From NCBI GenBank assembly GCA_014204435.1, contig JACHLF010000014.1, positions 1 through 42,568 on the forward strand: a stretch of 42,568 nt of DNA. The letters run 5' to 3'. This document shows, one piece after another, positions 17,773 to 26,162 of this stretch (positions are counted from its first letter, which is position 1; the number at the start of each line of letters is the position of its first letter). The notes below the pieces were generated by a model that was given only the letters and a program-made list of their open reading frames with translations, was not told the DNA's origin and searched no databases. The DNA comes from Mycobacteroides chelonae (GTDB taxonomy: Bacteria; Actinomycetota; Actinomycetes; Mycobacteriales; Mycobacteriaceae). Position numbers and translations under genes: made by a program.

Positions 17773-19058
17773 CATCGACATTGGCAGTGATAGGCGCGGG
17801 CGCCAAGGCGGTCGCGGTCGCGGCCAAGGCAGCCGTGCTGCGCGAGTGTGGAGTCGAGGTACCCGATGTGGTGGCGATCGAACGTCAACAGGTCGGCGCC
17901 AACTGGCAGGCATGTGGCGGCTGGACTGACGGACAGCACCGGCTGGGGACCAGCCCCGAGAAGGATGTGGGCTTTCCGTACCGGTCCGCGGTACTGCCCG
18001 GACGCAATGCAGAGATCGACGCCCGGATGATGCGACTGAGCTGGCAGTCCTACCTGGTCGCCACCGGTCAATTCGCGGAGTGGGTCGATCGCGACAAGCC
18101 GGCGCCAACGCATAAGCGGTGGGCCGACTACTTGACCTGGGTGGCCAACACCGTCGACATGAAGGTCGTGCACGGCGAGGTGACAGGTCTGTCTATCGAC
18201 GACAATCGATGGGTGGTGCGCACCAACGATTGCACCATGGCCGCGGACGCGGTGATGGTGACCGGACCCGGTCAACCGGAGCGCTCGGTGCTGCCCGAAC
18301 ATCCGAATGTCTTGTCCATCGCCGAGTTCTGGCGCCGCTGCGCCGGACCTAACCGGCTCACGGCAGAGCGCGTTGCCGTGATCGGTGGCGGCGAGACAGC
18401 GGCCTCGGTACTCAACGAACTTTTCGGACACCGGGTTGCGACGGTCACTGTCATCTCGCCGGGCGTCACGCTCTTCACCCGTGGTGAGGGCTATTTCGAG
18501 AACGCGCTATTCAGCGATCCCACCGGGTGGCTGCACCACACCATGGAGGAGCGGCGCGACGCCCTGAACCGTACCGATCGTGGGGTGTTCTCGGCACGGG
18601 TGCAAGAGTCGTTGTTGGCCGATGACCGTATCCGTCATCTGCGCGGCCGGGTCGCCCACGCCGTTGCCCTCGAAGACCGGATAAGGTTGACACTGCGCAG
18701 CGATCGTGCGGGCGAACCGTTCGAGACCGTGCACGGGTTCGACCTGGTGATCGACGGCGCGGGCGCGGATGCGCTGTGGTTTCTGCCGCTGTTCGACCAG
18801 AGCGCGCTCGATCTCATGGAGCTCAAACTTTTTGCCCCAGTAGACGGAAACGTCTTGCAGGAATCTCTCGGTCACGATCTGTCGGTGAACGGCCTTACCC
18901 CAAAGTTGATCCTTCCGACGCTCTCGGGCTTGACCCAGGGCCCGGGGTTCCCCAATCTGAGCTGTCTCGGGTTGTTGTCGGATCGTGTGCTGGGTGGCCA
19001 TAGCAGTACCGAATCGGCTCGTCATGGAAGGAAAACAATTGAGTACCAACCCATTTGA
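17766..19058 (+). CDS. mbtG: MbtG, L-lysine N6-monooxygenase
   Basis: A 430-residue flavin-dependent N-hydroxylase; M. tuberculosis MbtG is 431. It makes the hydroxamate groups of mycobactin from lysine side chains. The N-terminal FAD motif is LAVIGAGAKAVAVAAKA, followed by GANWQACGGWTDGQHRLGTS and KDVGFPYRSA. The NADPH motif is VAVIGGGETAASVLNELF, and the C-terminal signature is TPKLILPTLSGLTQGPGFPN. The ATG at 17766 overlaps the mbtF stop by 7 bases and gives the family length; an extension to 17730 would only read inside mbtF. The last 20 bases overlap the mbtH start, so mbtF, mbtG and mbtH are translationally coupled. Regulation should follow the iron box upstream of mbtF. Confidence 0.95.
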   Translation: MVTSTLAVIGAGAKAVAVAAKAAVLRECGVEVPDVVAIERQQVGANWQACGGWTDGQHRLGTSPEKDVGFPYRSAVLPGRNAEIDARMMRLSWQSYLVATGQFAEWVDRDKPAPTHKRWADYLTWVANTVDMKVVHGEVTGLSIDDNRWVVRTNDCTMAADAVMVTGPGQPERSVLPEHPNVLSIAEFWRRCAGPNRLTAERVAVIGGGETAASVLNELFGHRVATVTVISPGVTLFTRGEGYFENALFSDPTGWLHHTMEERRDALNRTDRGVFSARVQESLLADDRIRHLRGRVAHAVALEDRIRLTLRSDRAGEPFETVHGFDLVIDGAGADALWFLPLFDQSALDLMELKLFAPVDGNVLQESLGHDLSVNGLTPKLILPTLSGLTQGPGFPNLSCLGLLSDRVLGGHSSTESARHGRKTIEYQPI

Positions 19059-19254
19059 TGAAGAGGGCGGCAGCTTTTACGTGCTGGTAAACGACGAGGA
19101 GCAATACAGTCTGTGGCCCAAGGCTATTGAAGTCCCGGCGCAGTGGCGCGTGGTTTTCGGCGACGCCCCGCGTGCGGACTGTGTGGAGTACGTCGAGGCC
19201 AACTGGACCGATATGCGCCCCAAGAGCTTGCGCGACGCGATGGCGGGCAGCTAG
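19039..19254 (+). CDS. mbtH: MbtH, NRPS adenylation-domain partner
   Basis: A 71-residue MbtH-like protein, exactly the M. tuberculosis length, beginning (M)STNPFDEEGGSFYVLVNDEE and ending TDMRPKSLRDAMAGS. Signature positions are present: NPF, SLWP, WRVVFG and NWTDMRPKSLR. It binds the adenylation domains of mycobactin synthetases to stabilise and activate them. The TTG at 19039 is preferred because GGAAGG lies 7 bases upstream and the family begins MSTNPFD; ATG 19024 in the same frame would add MEGKQ. It lies at the end of mbtF-mbtG-mbtH and overlaps mbtG by 20 bases. Confidence 0.96.
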   Translation: MSTNPFDEEGGSFYVLVNDEEQYSLWPKAIEVPAQWRVVFGDAPRADCVEYVEANWTDMRPKSLRDAMAGS

Positions 19255-19270
19255 ACAGGTCTGGTGAGCA

Positions 19271-19420
19271 GTGGCGGACCGGAGTTGGATCCCGCCGCAT
19301 GTCCTGATTGGTCTCGTCGGCGTGCAACTGGTGGCGCCCTCGGCGGACTGGCGTCGGCACCCCGATATGGATATCGAACTGCTGGAGCCTGATTCGGCGG
19401 CTTTCCGCTACTTGACGTAG
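19271..19420 (+). CDS. Possible 49-residue ORF or gene remnant
   Basis: A GTG-started frame, MADRSWIPPHVLIGLVGVQL through DSAAFRYLT, 16 bases after mbtH. The residues look protein-like (an IP-H-LIGLVG stretch, then acidic MDIELLEP), but I recognise no family. There is no good ribosome binding site. It may be the last piece of a lost gene or a chance frame. It sits in the 590-base stretch between mbtH and irtB, whose remainder is the decayed transposase at 19456-19740. Confidence 0.25.
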   Translation: MADRSWIPPHVLIGLVGVQLVAPSADWRRHPDMDIELLEPDSAAFRYLT

Positions 19421-19455
19421 CCCGACTGGTGTTCTGGGTCGTCGATTTGTCTGTC

Positions 19456-19740
19456 CTAGTTCGCGATGGTTTCGATGATGTGGTCGGTGGTTTTGGTCCA
19501 TACGTGGATGTCGGTGTTGAGCTGGCGCACCGAGGTGTGGGTGCCGTGATGCAGTTTTTTTGGTAGTCAGTTCGGCGAACCAGCCCTCTACGAGATTGGG
19601 TCAGGAGGAACTGGTCGGGGTGAAGTGCGGCACGAGTCGTGGATGGGTCAGTAGCTAGCGTTTAACTGCGGAGGTTTTGTGGGTGGAGGCCGACCGCGTC
19701 ACGGACCTTCTCCACGAACAACGGGTCTTTGGGCAGCTTC
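19456..19740 (-). pseudogene. Decayed IS630-family transposase
   Basis: Read on the minus strand, one piece (about 19662-19740) gives SKLPKDPLFVEKVRDAVGLH. A second (19456-about 19650) gives THPRLVPHFTPTSSS, a TGA stop where Trp is expected, NLVEGWFAELTTKK, a one-base frameshift in a run of seven A, then VRQLNTDIHVWTKTTDHII. These match segments of IS630-type transposases (PLFVEKVRDVVGLY, HFTPTSSSWLNQVERWFAEL, VWTKTADQIL). The catalytic DDE core between them is deleted and a further short deletion precedes VWTKT. Non-functional. No intact terminal repeats seen. Confidence 0.75.
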
Positions 19741-19844
19741 GACGGACCCGCCGCACTATTGCGCCTACGCGTCCAGCCCGCAGCAGGACCACGAGTCACC
19801 ATGATCCACACCAACACACGAAGACGAATTGACGACTCAGGACA

Positions 19845-21593
19845 CTAGTTGGATGCCGCGGCGATACGCCAGCCGGAGGTCGACTCTTGCTGGCGCCAGA
19901 ACTCGGCGAAACGTCCTCCGCGGGCGCTGAGTTCTGGGATCGAGCCTTGCTCGACTACCTGCCCCTCATCCACGAACAACACATGATCTGCGTTGCGGAT
20001 CGCGCTGAGCCGGTGGGCGATCATGACCCGCGTCCGGACCCGCGGATCGTTTCCGATGGCCTCGGTGACCGCAGTCTCGTTCTCGGCATCCAGGGCGCTG
20101 GTGGCCTCGTCGATCAACAGGATGGGTGCAGGTTTCACGAGTGCGCGCGCGATGCTCACCCGTTGGCGCTCGCCGCCGGACAATGCCGTGCCCGCCTCGC
20201 CGACCCGGGAACGCTCGGCGTCAGGCAGGCGACCGATGATCTCGTCCACCCGCGCGAGTGCCATTGCCCGGCTGGCTTCTTCGTCTCCGGCAGTGGGATG
20301 CCCGGCGAGAATGTTGTCCCGGATCGGTCCGTCGAACAGGTAAGGATGCTGGAACACCATGCTAACCAGGGCGCGCCGGGTGGCGGTGTCCACGGCGGCG
20401 ACATCGGTTCCGTCGATAAGGATCTGGCCGCTGACCGGTTGTTGCAGGCCCGCGATGAGCGAGAGGATGGTGCTCTTCCCGGAGCCGGAGGGTCCGACGA
20501 TGGCGGTTGTGGTCCCCGGCGCCAGGGTGAAGTCGATGCCCTTGAGGACCTGTTCCTCGGCACCGTCGTAGCTGAACCCGACATCGCGGAATTCGATGCG
20601 TGGCGCAGGGGTCTCGGCAGAGGCAATCGCGTCTCCCGGCTGGTCCACGGCGTCGGTCGAGATGATCGTGTGCAGGCGTTCGAAGACCCCACGCGAGTTC
20701 TCGACGGCTGAGGCCAGGCCCGCCAGCACGGTGAACGGTTCCAGGAAGCGCACCACCACGACCATCAGGGCCACCGCCTCCGGGGCCGCGATTTCGCCGC
20801 GCACCGCCAGCACCGTCGTGGTCCCGGCCAGCAGGATGAGCGCGATGTGGCTCGCGATGGTGAACATCAGCTGACCGGGGATCTGGAACAGCAGGAGCCG
20901 CATGGTCGCACCGCGGGCGACCGCGACCGCCGCGCCGGTCTGGCTGCGGGCGGGGGCGACGCGCCGGCTCGCCCGGAGTGCAGCCTGGGTGCGCGCGAAC
21001 TCCAGGATTCGTTCGGTGAGCACGCTGTGCGCCTTGGCGTCTGCTTCGTCGGCCGATCGCACGATCCGGATGCTCGCGAGCAACCCGCCCAGCAGCAATG
21101 GCAGGCTGATCGCTGCGGCCACACCGAGCTTCCAGGAGATGAAGAACAGCCCAATCGTGATGGCTGTCGGCAACAACACGGCCCCGAGGAGCGGGGTAAG
21201 CAGATTCGCGATGAACCCCACCAGATCTGGGCCTCCGGAGGAGATGGCCTGGCGGGCCATGGCAGTGCGCTCGGCGGTGAACCATCCCAGCGGAATGTGG
21301 GTGAGCCGGTCGGCCACCCGATGCTGCGAGTCGTTCAGCAGCGCGAAACCGATGCGATAACCGGTGCGCGCCTGCGCGGTATCCACGATCCATCCGCCCA
21401 CCGTCACGGCCGTGAGCACGCCGAGCCAGGGCAGAGCATCGCTGGGGGTTGCGCCGAAGAGGGCACCGAGCAGAGGCACCAACAGGAGGCAGCCCGCTGC
21501 ACGCAACGCGACCGACCCCAGCGACAGCACGATGTATGCCCACAGCGGCGCGCGGTGGCCGGGTGGAATCAACCGAATCAGGTTGGAAATCAT
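19845..21593 (-). CDS. irtB: IrtB, ABC transporter half of the carboxymycobactin importer
   Basis: A 582-residue type IV exporter-fold ABC half-transporter; M. tuberculosis IrtB is 579. The N-terminal membrane domain has about six helices (about 15-320), and the ATPase domain follows. Motifs are Walker A GPSGSGKST, Q-loop VFQHPYLFDGPIRDN, signature ALSGGERQRVS, Walker B ILLIDEATSAL and switch His AHRLSAIRNAD. It pairs with IrtA to import ferric (carboxy)mycobactin into the inner leaflet. The ATG at 21593 is used; it shares one base with the irtA stop (TGATG). An upstream start at 21647 would lie inside irtA and adds a non-conserved tail. Confidence 0.95.
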   Translation of the reverse strand: MISNLIRLIPPGHRAPLWAYIVLSLGSVALRAAGCLLLVPLLGALFGATPSDALPWLGVLTAVTVGGWIVDTAQARTGYRIGFALLNDSQHRVADRLTHIPLGWFTAERTAMARQAISSGGPDLVGFIANLLTPLLGAVLLPTAITIGLFFISWKLGVAAAISLPLLLGGLLASIRIVRSADEADAKAHSVLTERILEFARTQAALRASRRVAPARSQTGAAVAVARGATMRLLLFQIPGQLMFTIASHIALILLAGTTTVLAVRGEIAAPEAVALMVVVVRFLEPFTVLAGLASAVENSRGVFERLHTIISTDAVDQPGDAIASAETPAPRIEFRDVGFSYDGAEEQVLKGIDFTLAPGTTTAIVGPSGSGKSTILSLIAGLQQPVSGQILIDGTDVAAVDTATRRALVSMVFQHPYLFDGPIRDNILAGHPTAGDEEASRAMALARVDEIIGRLPDAERSRVGEAGTALSGGERQRVSIARALVKPAPILLIDEATSALDAENETAVTEAIGNDPRVRTRVMIAHRLSAIRNADHVLFVDEGQVVEQGSIPELSARGGRFAEFWRQQESTSGWRIAAASN

Positions 21594-24181
21594 CAGATGT
21601 TCTCCCCGGCAAGTACGACCGACGGTTCTTCGAGGCGGCCTTCCCACAGTCGCCGGTACCGCCCTTGGGCGGCCACCAGCTCGGCGTGGGTACCGATCTC
21701 GACGACGTGTCCGTGGTCGAGGACCACGATCTGGTCGGCATCGGCGATGGTGTGCAGACGGTGGGCGATGACCAGCACCGTCCGGTTGTGGATCAGCCTG
21801 CCGAGCGCCTGTTGGACCAGGTACTCGGATTCGGGATCGGCGAAGGCGGTCGCCTCGTCGAGGATCAGGATCGGGGTGTCTGCCAGCAGGGCGCGGGCGA
21901 TGGTGAGCCGCTGCTTCTCACCCCCGGACAGCTGGATGTTGGTATTCAGCTCGGTGTCATATCCGTTGGGAAGACGCAGAATTCGTTCGTGTATCTGTGC
22001 GTCCCGGGCGGCCCATTCGATCTCGCTGTCGGTGGCTTCGGGGCGGGCCAGCGCGATGTTCTCCCGGACGCTGCCGGCGACCAGTTGCACATCCTGGAAG
22101 ACGAATCCCACCTTGGTGTACAGCTCGTCGGGGGTGAGCGCCCGGATATCGGTGCCGTCGATTCGGATGGTGCCGCCCTCGACGTCGTGGAAGCGGGCGA
22201 GCAGGGAGGCCAGCGTGGACTTGCCGGAGCCGGAGGGTCCGACGAGGGCGGTGACGGTTCCCGGCCGCAGCGTCAGTGACACGTCGTGAATAACGGGTGC
22301 TCCGGGCCGATAGCCGAAGGTGACGTTCTCGAACGACACGGAGGAGACCCGGTCGGTGCTCGCGGGTGCCTCGATGAGGCCCAGTTCCGTCTCGTCCAGG
22401 ACGACGGCGATATGCCGCGCCGCTTCGACGCCTCCGCGAATACCGCCGAGTCCGTATGCGATTCCCATCAGCCGGGTGCCGAAGGTGGTGCCGAGCACGA
22501 GGAACGGCAGCAGTGTCTCGGGCTGCATCGTCCCCGCGACGATGAACAGCGTGCCGGCCGCGGCGATGATCCACAGGAATGTCGTGGGCCTGGTGGCCAG
22601 GTCCATGAAACTCTTCTTGCCAATGAACGGTCGCTGCCATTCGTTGAGGAAGGTGATGTATTCGTCGAGCTTGCGCTTGAACGAGGACGCCGCAGCACCG
22701 CCGAACACGCGGATCACCGGTTGTCCTTCGAGATAGGCGGCCGATTCGCCGCTCATTCTCTCGGTCCATCGGGAGGCCTCGATGATCTTGGGGCCGCTCT
22801 GGAACATCATCGCCGCCGTCGTCACCACGTGGACGAGGATCGGGATGAGAAGGATGGGAGCCATCCGCCAGTCGACGATGAACAGGTACACCAGCACGGC
22901 GACCGGTCCGACCACGGCTGCCACCGCGTCGGGGATCGCGTGGGTGATCAGGTAGTGCAGGGACAGGGTGTCGTCCTGGATGAGCTTCTTGACCGATCCG
23001 GAACCGCGCTGGGTGAACCACCCCAGCGGAACCTGGGAGAGTTTGTCCAGTAGTCGGCGCCGGATGCTCGCGCTGAACCGGATGTCCACCACGTGTAGCC
23101 ATAGCGTAAGAGCGGTGCCGAGAGCTGCGCCTAGAACCAACAGCACAAGGAAAATGAATCCGGTATGCCGCAAATAGGTTTCGTCTGCGCCGGCCAACAG
23201 CAACCGGGTGAGTTCGACAAGCACGACGAACGGAGCCAGCTCGACCAGGGTGATGATCACTTGCAGTATGCCGCTGGCGATCATCTGCTTCTTGACAGGT
23301 GCCAGCAATTCACCCGCCGCCTGTGACCGCCACCGTCCTTGCGGGACAGCGGCTTCGGCAGCGGGCGCAGGCTTGGCCGCGGGAGTCGGGACCGAGGGTT
23401 TCGGAGCCGGTGTCTGAGGCGCCTCGGTAACGCTGCGGCGACTTCCCATGGCACGGCCGAAGGTCCAGTAGGCCGCGGCGTGCAGCTCGCTCTTCGGGAA
23501 ACCGAACTCTTCCTTCAAGCGCTTGCGCAGATGCTTGAGCGATCCTGCCTCGGGTCCGGCCCACGCGTACCAGTTGGACCAGTCGCGCGCCTCGATGGCG
23601 GCGGCGAGCGAGGTCTCGTCGGCGCGGTCCACCTCATGCAGCCGTCGCCGGGGATGGTCTGTCAGGGGAATGAGTTCGTCGTTGGAGTCGTGTCGTTCCA
23701 GGTACACCTCGACGTCGACGTCCGCGGGCAGCGCGGCCAGGATCGAGTTGATGGCGGGAATGGACGCGGCATCACCGATGAGAAGGAACCCGGCCGGCAG
23801 GTCCTCGGGGATCTCGAAGCGTGAGGAGCCGAAGGACACCACCGGAATCGTCATTCCGGGTCGTGCCGCCGCTGCCCACTGGCACGCCGGGCCCGCAGGC
23901 TCGTGGATGACGACGTCGATGGTGAACTCGCCGGTGCCCTCGTTCGTCGACACGATCGTGTACGCGCGCTGGTGCTCGGTGCTGCCCCCGTCGGGGTCAG
24001 GGAACCAGAACCGGAGCCACTCGGCGGGAGTGTGCAGCAGGTCTTCGAAGAGTGTTGGTGCGGACATCTCGATCCGTATGCAGTTCGGCGCGACGGGTGT
24101 GGTGCTGACGACGGTCGCCACGTGATCGCGCGCCCCGAGTCCGCGCAGCACCGCACCCTGGAACCCTCTACCCATGCTCAT
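21593..24181 (-). CDS. irtA: IrtA, siderophore-interacting ABC transporter with FAD domain
   Basis: An 862-residue fusion; M. tuberculosis IrtA is 859. Residues about 1-260 form a siderophore-interacting FAD domain, with RAYTIVS (flavin binding), VVIHEPAGPACQWA, GFLLIGDAASIPAINSILAAL and WYAWAGPEA. This domain reduces the siderophore iron on the cytoplasmic side. A Pro/Ala linker (about 260-300) leads to a six-helix membrane domain and an ATPase domain with GPSGSGKST, LSGGEKQRLT and ILILDEATAFAD. The ATG is directly followed by SMGRGFQGAVLRGLGARDH, as in the family. irtB follows with a one-base overlap. An iron box lies 28-46 bases upstream of the start. Confidence 0.95.
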   Translation of the reverse strand: MSMGRGFQGAVLRGLGARDHVATVVSTTPVAPNCIRIEMSAPTLFEDLLHTPAEWLRFWFPDPDGGSTEHQRAYTIVSTNEGTGEFTIDVVIHEPAGPACQWAAAARPGMTIPVVSFGSSRFEIPEDLPAGFLLIGDAASIPAINSILAALPADVDVEVYLERHDSNDELIPLTDHPRRRLHEVDRADETSLAAAIEARDWSNWYAWAGPEAGSLKHLRKRLKEEFGFPKSELHAAAYWTFGRAMGSRRSVTEAPQTPAPKPSVPTPAAKPAPAAEAAVPQGRWRSQAAGELLAPVKKQMIASGILQVIITLVELAPFVVLVELTRLLLAGADETYLRHTGFIFLVLLVLGAALGTALTLWLHVVDIRFSASIRRRLLDKLSQVPLGWFTQRGSGSVKKLIQDDTLSLHYLITHAIPDAVAAVVGPVAVLVYLFIVDWRMAPILLIPILVHVVTTAAMMFQSGPKIIEASRWTERMSGESAAYLEGQPVIRVFGGAAASSFKRKLDEYITFLNEWQRPFIGKKSFMDLATRPTTFLWIIAAAGTLFIVAGTMQPETLLPFLVLGTTFGTRLMGIAYGLGGIRGGVEAARHIAVVLDETELGLIEAPASTDRVSSVSFENVTFGYRPGAPVIHDVSLTLRPGTVTALVGPSGSGKSTLASLLARFHDVEGGTIRIDGTDIRALTPDELYTKVGFVFQDVQLVAGSVRENIALARPEATDSEIEWAARDAQIHERILRLPNGYDTELNTNIQLSGGEKQRLTIARALLADTPILILDEATAFADPESEYLVQQALGRLIHNRTVLVIAHRLHTIADADQIVVLDHGHVVEIGTHAELVAAQGRYRRLWEGRLEEPSVVLAGENI

Positions 24182-24208
24182 GTGACCTTTGTTCGTACCC
24201 GCCCCTAC

Positions 24209-24227
24209 TTAGCCCATCCTAACCTAA
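24209..24227 (-). promoter_or_regulatory. IdeR iron box of irtA-irtB
   Basis: On the minus strand it reads TTAGGTTAGGATGGGCTAA, matching the IdeR consensus at 15 of 19 positions with the first ten bases perfect. It ends 28 bases upstream of the irtA ATG. irtA is a known IdeR target in mycobacteria. Confidence 0.75.
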
Positions 24228-24258
24228 GCGATATGGGCGGGGGCAGGCACGAAACACG

Positions 24259-24432
24259 TCATCCTCTGACTGGGGCGGTTCGGCGTCGTCGGGGATCGGC
24301 GCAGGGGATATCCGTGCCGGCGATGGAGGCACCGGCCGTCTCGATGAGGAATGGCAGGGCGCAGAGCCCGATCGCACAGGCCAGCATCAAGTAGGCCGCG
24401 GGCAACAAGTTCCAGCCGTCTTGTCCACCATG
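24259..24432 (-). pseudogene. C-terminal remnant of an MFS transporter
   Basis: On the minus strand a frame ending in TGA reads DGWNLLPAAYLMLACAIGL, then CALPFLIETAGASIAGTDIP. This is the last transmembrane helix plus a PET-A-like C-terminal motif typical of metabolite:proton symporters of the MFS. Nothing upstream in frame resembles the rest of a transporter; the next gene on that strand (the peroxidase) ends at 24481. I read it as the surviving tail of a deleted gene. The family call rests on the motif alone. Confidence 0.5.
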
Positions 24433-24480
24433 AGGTCGTTCACCAGCGTGGCGGCGGGTCTCGACAAGTGGCGCCGCGTG

Positions 24481-25689
24481 CTAGCCCAATAACGAGTAGC
24501 CCAGATAGCCGTCTTCGGCGGTGCCGGGCGGCATGACGAACACGGCAGATCCGACCGCGGTATTCCACTGGTTGAACTCGTCCTTGTCGGCCAGGCGTTG
24601 TTGAACGGGGACGAACTGCGTGGCGATATCTCGTTGGTATGCGGCGAAAATCAGCCCCGAGTTCGACGAAGCTCCCGGCATTGGTGCGTCGTCGAAGTTG
24701 TAGGGCCGTCGCAAGAACTTCTCGTGCGGGCTGCGGTGGCGCGCCAGGGCGATATGGGAGGTTGACGGGATGACCGGGATGCCGCCACGAGTCATCGTCA
24801 GGTCGGGCTCGTCGGATTCCTTCTCGCCGGACAGCGGCGCTCCGTTGTCCGAGCGGCGGCCCATCACCAGATCCCGGAGCTTGCGATCCAACTGGTCCCA
24901 TCCGTCCAGGTCCATCCTGATCCGTCGAAGCACCAGAAGTGTTCCGCCTCTGAGCCACTGGTGGTCCTCGCCCTGGTGCCACAGCAGGCTGTCCAGTTCC
25001 GTGACACTGGGGTTCACCGTGCCGTCGACCTGGCCCATGAGATTACGCATGGTGCCTCCGGACGGATCTTCGGCGCGCGGCGTCCGGAATCCGTTCTGGC
25101 GCCAACGTTCGGAAGCCAGCGAGCGCACGTTCTTCAGTAGCACCCGCGCGGCGTGCGCCACCACAAGCATGTCGTCGGCGCAGATCTGCAGCAGGAGATC
25201 ACCTCCGCACCAACGTTTGTCGAGCCGGTCGGTGGCGAAGGCCGGGAAGTCGCGTGCCGAGGCGGGGCATTTGTCCGCCATACCGACCTTGGTGAACACC
25301 GACGGGCCCAGACCTGTGGTGATCGTCAATCGTGCTGTGGATGTGGCCAATTCCGGTTCGGTGTCGGCCAAGGCGGGTTGGCCTTGGGTCAGTCTGGCCG
25401 CGTCGGTGGTCCACAGTCTCAAGATCGACCGCAGGTTCTCGCGGGCCGCCCCCGGGTTCGCGCCGGCCGCGGGCAGCAGGTCCAGCGCGAGGAACATGGC
25501 ATGCGATTGCGCGGCGGTGGCGATCCCCGCCTGGTGCTCCCCGTAGAACGGTTCGACGCCCGCAATGCTTTGCGGGCGTGCGGCCTGGGATTGCGCGGAC
25601 CAGGCGGACAAACCGGCACCTGCGGTGAGGGCGGCCGCGGCGCCGCCGCCGACGATGAGCCCCCGTCGAGAAAGAGAACGACGCGTCAT
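24481..25689 (-). CDS. Tat-exported DyP-type heme peroxidase (EfeB-like)
   Basis: A 402-residue DyP peroxidase. The N-terminus MTRRSLSRRGLIVGGGAAAA is a Tat signal (SRRGLIVG), so it is exported folded with heme. The DyP fold signature GxxDG is GQVDGT (about 209-214), with the distal Asp. The heme-ligand region TSHIALARH and the distal Arg in FLRRPYNF are present. The C-terminus is GTAEDGYLGYSLLG. The longer frame to 26049 reads through the upstream PCuAC gene; the Met at 25689 begins the signal peptide. It is 2 bases downstream of the PCuAC gene stop, so both are one operon with gntR. The substrate is unknown; related EfeB proteins work in periplasmic iron or heme handling. Confidence 0.88.
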   Translation of the reverse strand: MTRRSLSRRGLIVGGGAAAALTAGAGLSAWSAQSQAARPQSIAGVEPFYGEHQAGIATAAQSHAMFLALDLLPAAGANPGAARENLRSILRLWTTDAARLTQGQPALADTEPELATSTARLTITTGLGPSVFTKVGMADKCPASARDFPAFATDRLDKRWCGGDLLLQICADDMLVVAHAARVLLKNVRSLASERWRQNGFRTPRAEDPSGGTMRNLMGQVDGTVNPSVTELDSLLWHQGEDHQWLRGGTLLVLRRIRMDLDGWDQLDRKLRDLVMGRRSDNGAPLSGEKESDEPDLTMTRGGIPVIPSTSHIALARHRSPHEKFLRRPYNFDDAPMPGASSNSGLIFAAYQRDIATQFVPVQQRLADKDEFNQWNTAVGSAVFVMPPGTAEDGYLGYSLLG

Positions 25690-25691
25690 GA

Positions 25692-26156
25692 TCAGGGCTG
25701 GTAGTTCTCGTTGCCGCCTGCGAAGTCGCGGATCTGGGCTGTCAGGGGCTCTGTCGAGCCGTCCTGGAAGGATAGCGTGATGACGACGTCCTGGCCGGGG
25801 CGAAGGGGAGTGGTCAGTCCCATGAGCATTATATGGTCGCCCCCGGGGGACAGTTTGTGTTCGCCGTGGGGGGGAATGACGACCCCGCCCTCCTTGGGGC
25901 GCATCAGCCCACCGGGAGTGACCTCGTGCAGTTCCACCGATCGCGCGGCGGGTGAGGTGGCGGAGACGATGCGGGCCTCGGCGGAACCGTTGTTGTGCAC
26001 CGTGCCGAACACGGAGGTCATGGAGCCGTCGGGTGCGGACTTGGCCCACTGGTCGGTAATGGTTACTTCGGAGGCCTGCTCAGCGGGCGTGGACTCATGC
26101 GCCGAACAACCGGCGAGCAATGACAGCGCGACTGCTGCCGGGATGACGATCTTCAC
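25692..26156 (-). CDS. PCuAC-type copper chaperone lipoprotein
   Basis: A 154-residue lipoprotein. The signal is MKIVIPAAVALSLLAGCSAH with lipobox LAGC and the acylated Cys at about 17. The PCuAC (DUF461) domain follows, with copper ligands in the order His (VELHEV), Met (LMRP), His (HGEHKL) and HxM (GGDHIMLMGL), the H-M-H-x-M pattern of the family. It probably carries Cu(I) outside the membrane, for example to cytochrome c oxidase. The start is GTG at 26156, 6 bases after the gntR stop. The peroxidase gene follows after 2 bases. Confidence 0.88.
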   Translation of the reverse strand: MKIVIPAAVALSLLAGCSAHESTPAEQASEVTITDQWAKSAPDGSMTSVFGTVHNNGSAEARIVSATSPAARSVELHEVTPGGLMRPKEGGVVIPPHGEHKLSPGGDHIMLMGLTTPLRPGQDVVITLSFQDGSTEPLTAQIRDFAGGNENYQP

Positions 26157-26162
26157 GTTGAG

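Noticed and set aside
20847..22289. 480-codon plus-strand frame across irtB and irtA
   Set aside because: It crosses two well-supported genes on the other strand and has no family-like motifs.
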